A program made the translations under genes and the position numbers. 64,000 bases of DNA, taken from the NCBI RefSeq assembly GCF_001522545.3, contig NC_031769.1, positions 1,837,395-1,901,394 on the forward strand, in the 5' to 3' direction. Position 1 is the first letter of the stretch; each line of letters begins with the position of its first letter. This document shows, in pieces, positions 59,471-64,000 of this stretch. The notes beneath the pieces were generated by a model. That model searched no databases, had not been told where the DNA came from, and was given only the letters and a program-made list of their open reading frames with translations. The stretch is from Parus major (taxonomy: Eukaryota; Chordata; Aves; Passeriformes; Paridae).

Positions 59471-61129
59471 GAATGAGCAACCTCCTGTGTTTTGGTTCAG
59501 CTAATCTGGATCAGGTTGAGCCAATGTTCAGGGAAGTGGAAGTGCACTTTGATGTGTGGAGATGAGGGAAGCCCACAGTTTCCAGGCACTGGTAGCCTAC
59601 TGCCTGCCACCCATCCTAAATTGACTTTAAGTAGTTTTCACTTGCAAGAGTAATCGAGCAGTAATGATTTAGATCTGGGTCTGATTATTGTTGGAGAAGA
59701 AAATTAAGGTGTTTGTCTTACCTAGAAGGATAAGTCGTGGCGTTGCACAGGATAATCTTCACTTTACTACCAGAAGCAGCTGCACTAAAGACAGGCAGGT
59801 TATCAAAGCATTGAACTTCCTTTGTGATAAAAAAATGCATCATCCTCAGATGACTGATTGCAGTAGAGCTGCTGTGGCTTGACACGTTCACAGCCCTCAG
59901 CAGCACCACAACACCTGTGCATGACCTCAACTTAATCCAAAGTCAAGGGCAAAGGAAGAGATTTAAGCCTCGCTGTCTTGGTGGAGGCTCGGAGCACACG
60001 CATGGACAGTTGCAGCAGCTCTGCTGGCAGGCAGCAACTTGTGAATTACTTGATCTCATTCATTGTGTGCCAATACCTTGCTTCTCGTCACCTTGGTGAG
60101 TAAACAGAGGGAGGCAGAGCCCCGGCCTCCACGTTTATGAAAAGCGTTGCCATGCCGACACGCACAACTCCACACGGATCCACGGCAGGGGATGGGCTCT
60201 GCACAGGCACGCACCCCTCAGCCTGGGTGTGAAATGAGAGGTGACAGAGCCCACAGGAGCCGGTGCTCCCAGCCTGGGATGGAGCTGATGGGGTGGTACG
60301 GCTCCGGAGCGAGCCCACCTGGACTGCCGGGATCCATCCCCTGCTCGTGCCAGGAAGGCATTGACAAACTGGAGGGTAGTCAAAGAGCCAGAGGGCTGGA
60401 AGGACTGATGCTGATGAGCAAAGATCAGCTCTCAGCACTAATCTGGGCCAGAGGATGAGAGGACAATAGCTCTCAAACGTTTGTCAGGTGTATGTAGTAG
60501 AGGAAAGCAAGGAGGGATGGTTCTGCGGGGTACCAGGAGCGTACCTTGGAGAAGGAAAGAAAGGGGGATAAATGTCAGAGAAAACAACTTGCCTGGATGC
60601 TCTAGAATGACAGTGTGGAGGAGTGGTGTTAGAATGGATGGAAGTATCATCATTTGATTTGTTCAACATGATCCCAGGCAAGACCAAGGAATGTGTGATG
60701 GAGGTTCCTATTTTATGGCTGGGTGGTACCAAACGAGCGATATTTTTCTGGAATTCATAGAGGGTTATCTTCAGCTGGTGATGAACTCCAGAGGTGCCCT
60801 GACTTCAGGGAAGCTGTTGCAGAATCCAAAGAAATGGGAGAGGTGATGGAAGGGTGGGAATTCAGGATATGACTGGATGGACCCTCTAGGTATTTATCTG
60901 TGCCTCAGCCTCAGGACTTGGACATTCACTTGTTTAGATACAAAATGGTGAAATTGCCGATTTGTGACTTTGTGCACCAGGGATAACAAACTGTACAACT
61001 AAAACTTCCCACTGACTGCAATAATTTGCTCTCACAGGTCTGAGTGCCTCCAGATTAACCATGGAACTTATCTTCCAGCCCAATTAGCCACTGTGTTCAG
61101 TGCCCACAACATCCTTCCCTCTAAAGTGG
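59471..61129. other. Unique intron sequence
   Basis: Only a doubtful CR1 remnant at 60345-60440. Nothing else recognised. Confidence 0.5.
60345..60440 (+). mobile_element. Possible CR1 ORF2 remnant
   Basis: 'caaactggagggtagtcaaa' followed by 'gagggctggaaggactgatg' weakly resembles the 3' end of CR1 ORF2. Too short and degraded to be sure. Confidence 0.3.
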
Positions 61130-62020
61130 GGAGGCGTGGATTTGATGGGTGGACTGCTCAGGGCAAGGAATTGTTTGGATGGTCACATCCAGAGCGTGAT
61201 GGTTGGTGGCTCACACGGAGATCAGTGACCCCCAGGGTCTCTTGGGGTCTGTGCTGTGTCCAGTGCTGTTTAATTCCTTGATCAGTGGCACGATGGAGGG
61301 AAAGGATGACATCCACAGGGACCTGGAAAGCCCCAGAGGTTCAGCAAGGCCAGGGAAAGTTCCCAGACCATGACAAACCCCAGGATCGATCCTGGCTGGG
61401 ATGAAGGGATTGAGAGCAGCCCTGGGGAGTTGAATTTGAGGGTGTACATTCCCTGGACATTCCCTGACCATGTGCACTTGCAGCCCAGAAATCCAGGGCC
61501 GCATCCCCACGGGTGAGGGGAGCTGATGCTTCCTTTCTTCTCTGCCCCCAGGAACTCCCACCTGGAATGCTGCATCCAGCTCTGGAATCCTCAGCACAGG
61601 AGCAGGGCCAGAGGAGGCCACAGAAATTCTGAGAGGGCTGGGATTGCTCAGCCTGGAGAAGAGAGGGTCTAAGGAGACCTTAAAGTCCCTTCCTGTGCCT
61701 GCAGGGGTTTGCAGGAGAGATGGGGACAAACATTTTAGCAGGACCAGCTGAGACAGAACAAGGTTCAACGTTTTTAAACTAAGAAAGGATTGACTAAGAT
61801 TAGATATGAGGGATACATTTTTTGCCATGAAAGTGGTGAAGCACTGGCCCAGGCTGCCCAGAGATGTGGATAATGCATCCCTGGGAACATTCAAGGCCAG
61901 GCTGGCCTGGGCTCTGCACAGCCCCATGTGCTTGAAGATGTCCCTGATCATGACAGGGGCGTTGGACAGAGAGAGGAGCTTTAAAGGGATCTTCCAACTC
62001 AAACTATTCTGTGATTCCAC
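61130..62020 (+). mobile_element. CR1 LINE, end of ORF2 and 3' UTR (broken)
   Basis: The longest CR1 in the window, in sense with WNT3A. It includes reverse-transcriptase-end ORF2 sequence ('cacacggagatcagtgaccc', 'tctgtgctgtgtccagtgct', 'gagggaaaggatgacatcca', 'gatgaagggattgagagcag', 'atgtgcacttgcagcccaga'). The 3' UTR follows ('attgctcagcctggagaaga', 'ggcccaggctgcccagagat') with an ATTCTGTGATTCC tail. Several internal deletions and frame breaks make it non-functional. Confidence 0.92.
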
Positions 62021-64000
62021 AAATGGGAATTACAAAATTCTCTCACTTAGGTTGTCCTAATTGAGTTGTGATTGAGTTGCTGCCTGGAAGAACCTTTCCT
62101 TTCATCAGATCTAGTAGGACTTGGGTGAATAGGGGGACTACATTTAGGTAACTACATTTTTAGGTGGTTTATGTTAGGTGAGATGGGTCCTACCTGAGCT
62201 GCAAATACCTTTTGAGAAGCTCCTGAGTGCATGAGAACAGATAATTCTTTGTCAAAGCCCCTAAGATCAGGTCAATGCTTTCCTTTAGATTTTCCCGGGT
62301 GGGGATGAAGTGAAGAATTGATCTGGTGCCACTCAGAGGAGTGGGACACAGATATTCACCCTCAGCGTGTGAGGTGGTCATTTCTCAACTCCCCATTATT
62401 AAAGGGTGTGAAAGGGCTGTACCTACCACAGAAGTAAAAAGACTTTCAGGATCAACATTGTTTAAGGACTGTGCTACTTCTCTCTTTAGCACCCTGCTGA
62501 TAAGCAACCAGCAAGTTCCTTAATCAAAGATTTGGTGTTTAAGAAGAGACTCCTCACAGAAAATGGCCAAAAATGCACATGAATGTAGCAAAGAGTCAGG
62601 GTTTATTGACTGACCTGACAAGACACTGATAGGAGAAGGGCATATGGATTTTGCAAATTAATTTTTGGGGTCTCCATGAGTGAGACAGAATCCCAGTGTG
62701 CTCTTGGCTGTGGAGTTTTACAGATCCCTGTGTAAATGCAGCTGGGAGGAAGGAGGAAGAGTTTTGTCATTGCAGCCAAGGTGGGGTTGGTGTCTCTAGG
62801 GGCACAGGGGTTGCTAAATGCTGTTAAGGACCTGAGTCTTGGCTTTCTGAAAGTCCAGGAGTGCTGTTTGACCCCACCTGAGGAGGTCAAACATCCCAGG
62901 GATGATAGATGTCACCCCAGGGAGCCGATAGAGATCCCTGGATTCCAGCAGCCTTGTCATGGCACCTTCTGTGCTGCTCCAAAATGCCCTGGGATTAGAT
63001 TTGTGCAGAAAGGACAGAGCTGGGGTGAGTTATGTTTGTGGCGAGTTCCTTCCAGCTGAGACAGGCTCCGGGAGCAGGATCTCACATTTCCCATCCAGCT
63101 GCCAGCCAAATCCACCCAGAGATCTTCTCCACTCCTCCTCCCAGGCCTGGCTGGACGTCGTGGCTCATTGCACAGAGAGCCTCGTGGTCCATCAGCAGTG
63201 GCTCCTTTAGGTGAGTCAAAAAATGGAGCCTCCACCCCGCTGGCCGAGCTGTGCCCAGCTTGTCTCAGCTGGAAGTCACTGTTTGCGTGTTTTCCCATGG
63301 CTTCTGGAATCTGTTTGATTCCAGGCTGAGGTGTGACATGCAGCTCCCCAGCTCCTAGATGGGAGTTCACCTGGTGGACTTGGATTGTCTCCCAGGTGCT
63401 GAATTATCCAAGGGAGACGCACATTTTCCCCTCTGCCTTCGTGGTGTGGTATCCCAGGATTGGGGGTGCACGAGGAGTTAAGACCTCAGGCACGCAACAT
63501 TTGGGGCTGAAGTAATCCTTTTGCTCAGTATTGACCCAATACCTCCTCTCACAGCCCGAGGTAGGAATTGTGTCAGGCACATGGCAGGAGCTCTGCCATG
63601 CAGCAGCATTCCCCAGATTCCTGGGTCATTAAACAGCTCTGAGAAGCTCCAAGGTTATTATCAATTATGCTGGTATCTAGATTAGTCCCTGCTCTGCCAC
63701 CTTATCAGTAACAGGGCCATAAAGTTGGCCTTTGGGATTCTTATCTCCTCACTTGGATCAAATCCCAAATCTTGGTTGCACTAAGTTGATTTCATCTGCG
63801 CCCGGTATCCAAAAGCTGCCAGCAGCTCTGCACAGGGCTCAGGGTGTGAAAACATGACCAGAATCCTGATTTACTTTATCCAAAGCCCTCTGAAGCCAGC
63901 TCTTTCCAGGAAATGCTGATTTCACTCAGAGCACATCGAAGTGATGCACTTACAATGAAGGGAACAGACAAAATGCCTTTTGATTTCCAATCCCCAGGAG
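62021..64000. other. Unique intron sequence
   Basis: No repeat or exon recognised. The last 350 bases contain AT-rich unique motifs (TTATTATCAATTATGC, CTTATCAGTAAC). Confidence 0.5.

Larger units (their letters stand above)
36628..64000 (+). other. WNT3A: WNT3A intron 1 (5' part, incomplete)
   Basis: I infer that all sequence after the exon 1 donor is first-intron sequence, because no exon 2 (the conserved Wnt block leading to the RRWNCT motif) was seen in any frame. The first 1.7 kb is CpG-rich and repeat-free. The remainder has sparse CR1 fragments, one large minisatellite with a gap, and long unique stretches. An alternative is that exon 2 is hidden in the gap at 42403-43083, but both gap edges lie in the minisatellite, so this is unlikely. 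Confidence 0.7.

Noticed and set aside
61211..62020. 269-codon minus-strand open frame
   Set aside because: Antisense of the CR1 element at 61130-62020.
36628..64000. WNT3A exon 2
   Set aside because: Looked for the conserved block around RRWNCT and the bases completing the split W codon. The only 'tggaactgc' seen lies upstream of the gene (about 11097) in an unrelated context.

Overview
This is a vertebrate nuclear genome window, almost certainly from a songbird or other neoavian bird. CR1 retrotransposon 3' ends lie across its whole length. They carry the avian CR1 signatures: 'ggttggaagggacctt', 'ccatgggcagggacacctcc' and tails like 'gatattccatgattctgtga'. There are also several solo LTRs of avian type, many minisatellites and four assembly gaps. 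Nothing prokaryotic is present, and most open frames are non-coding shadows of repeats.

One protein-coding gene is recognisable: WNT3A on the + strand. Its first coding exon (36551-36621) encodes the signal peptide and the start of the mature protein, ends in phase 2 and is followed by a consensus donor (GTAAGT). I found no exon 2, so everything downstream to 64000 is read as the first part of WNT3A intron 1 (more than 27 kb). In other vertebrates WNT9A lies head-to-head upstream of WNT3A, so 1-34000 is probably the WNT9A-WNT3A intergenic interval; no WNT9A exon was seen.

Layout. (1) 1-23 kb is repeat-dense: CR1 fragments, a 46-bp minisatellite, a hexamer array, a 140-bp tandem repeat, and several solo LTRs. 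One LTR has a clean 6-bp target-site duplication (4959-5347). Four belong to one related 5-bp-TSD family, all in minus orientation (6731-7445, 13226-13814, 18664-19331, 20888-21644). The last of these is nested inside another LTR that has its own 6-bp duplication (20826-22372). (2) 23-34 kb is mostly unique sequence with CR1 pieces, a large ATT-type microsatellite (28441-29070) and a 38-40 bp pyrimidine-rich minisatellite resembling repeated splice acceptors (30262-30730). (3) 34-38.3 kb is the WNT3A promoter and exon 1 neighbourhood. It lacks interspersed repeats, is CpG-rich in places and contains conserved-looking AT-rich elements, a TCF/LEF consensus and an inverted pair of homeodomain-like sites. 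A 952-bp gap lies just upstream of exon 1. (4) 38.3-64 kb is WNT3A intron 1, with no LTRs seen, sparse CR1s (five antisense, one long sense copy) and a gapped minisatellite made of NF-kB-like palindromes (42290-43264).

I see no undescribed multi-gene system. The best leads are the nested LTR insertion with both duplications intact, the kB-like array in WNT3A intron 1, the splice-acceptor-like array, and the candidate regulatory motifs around WNT3A exon 1.
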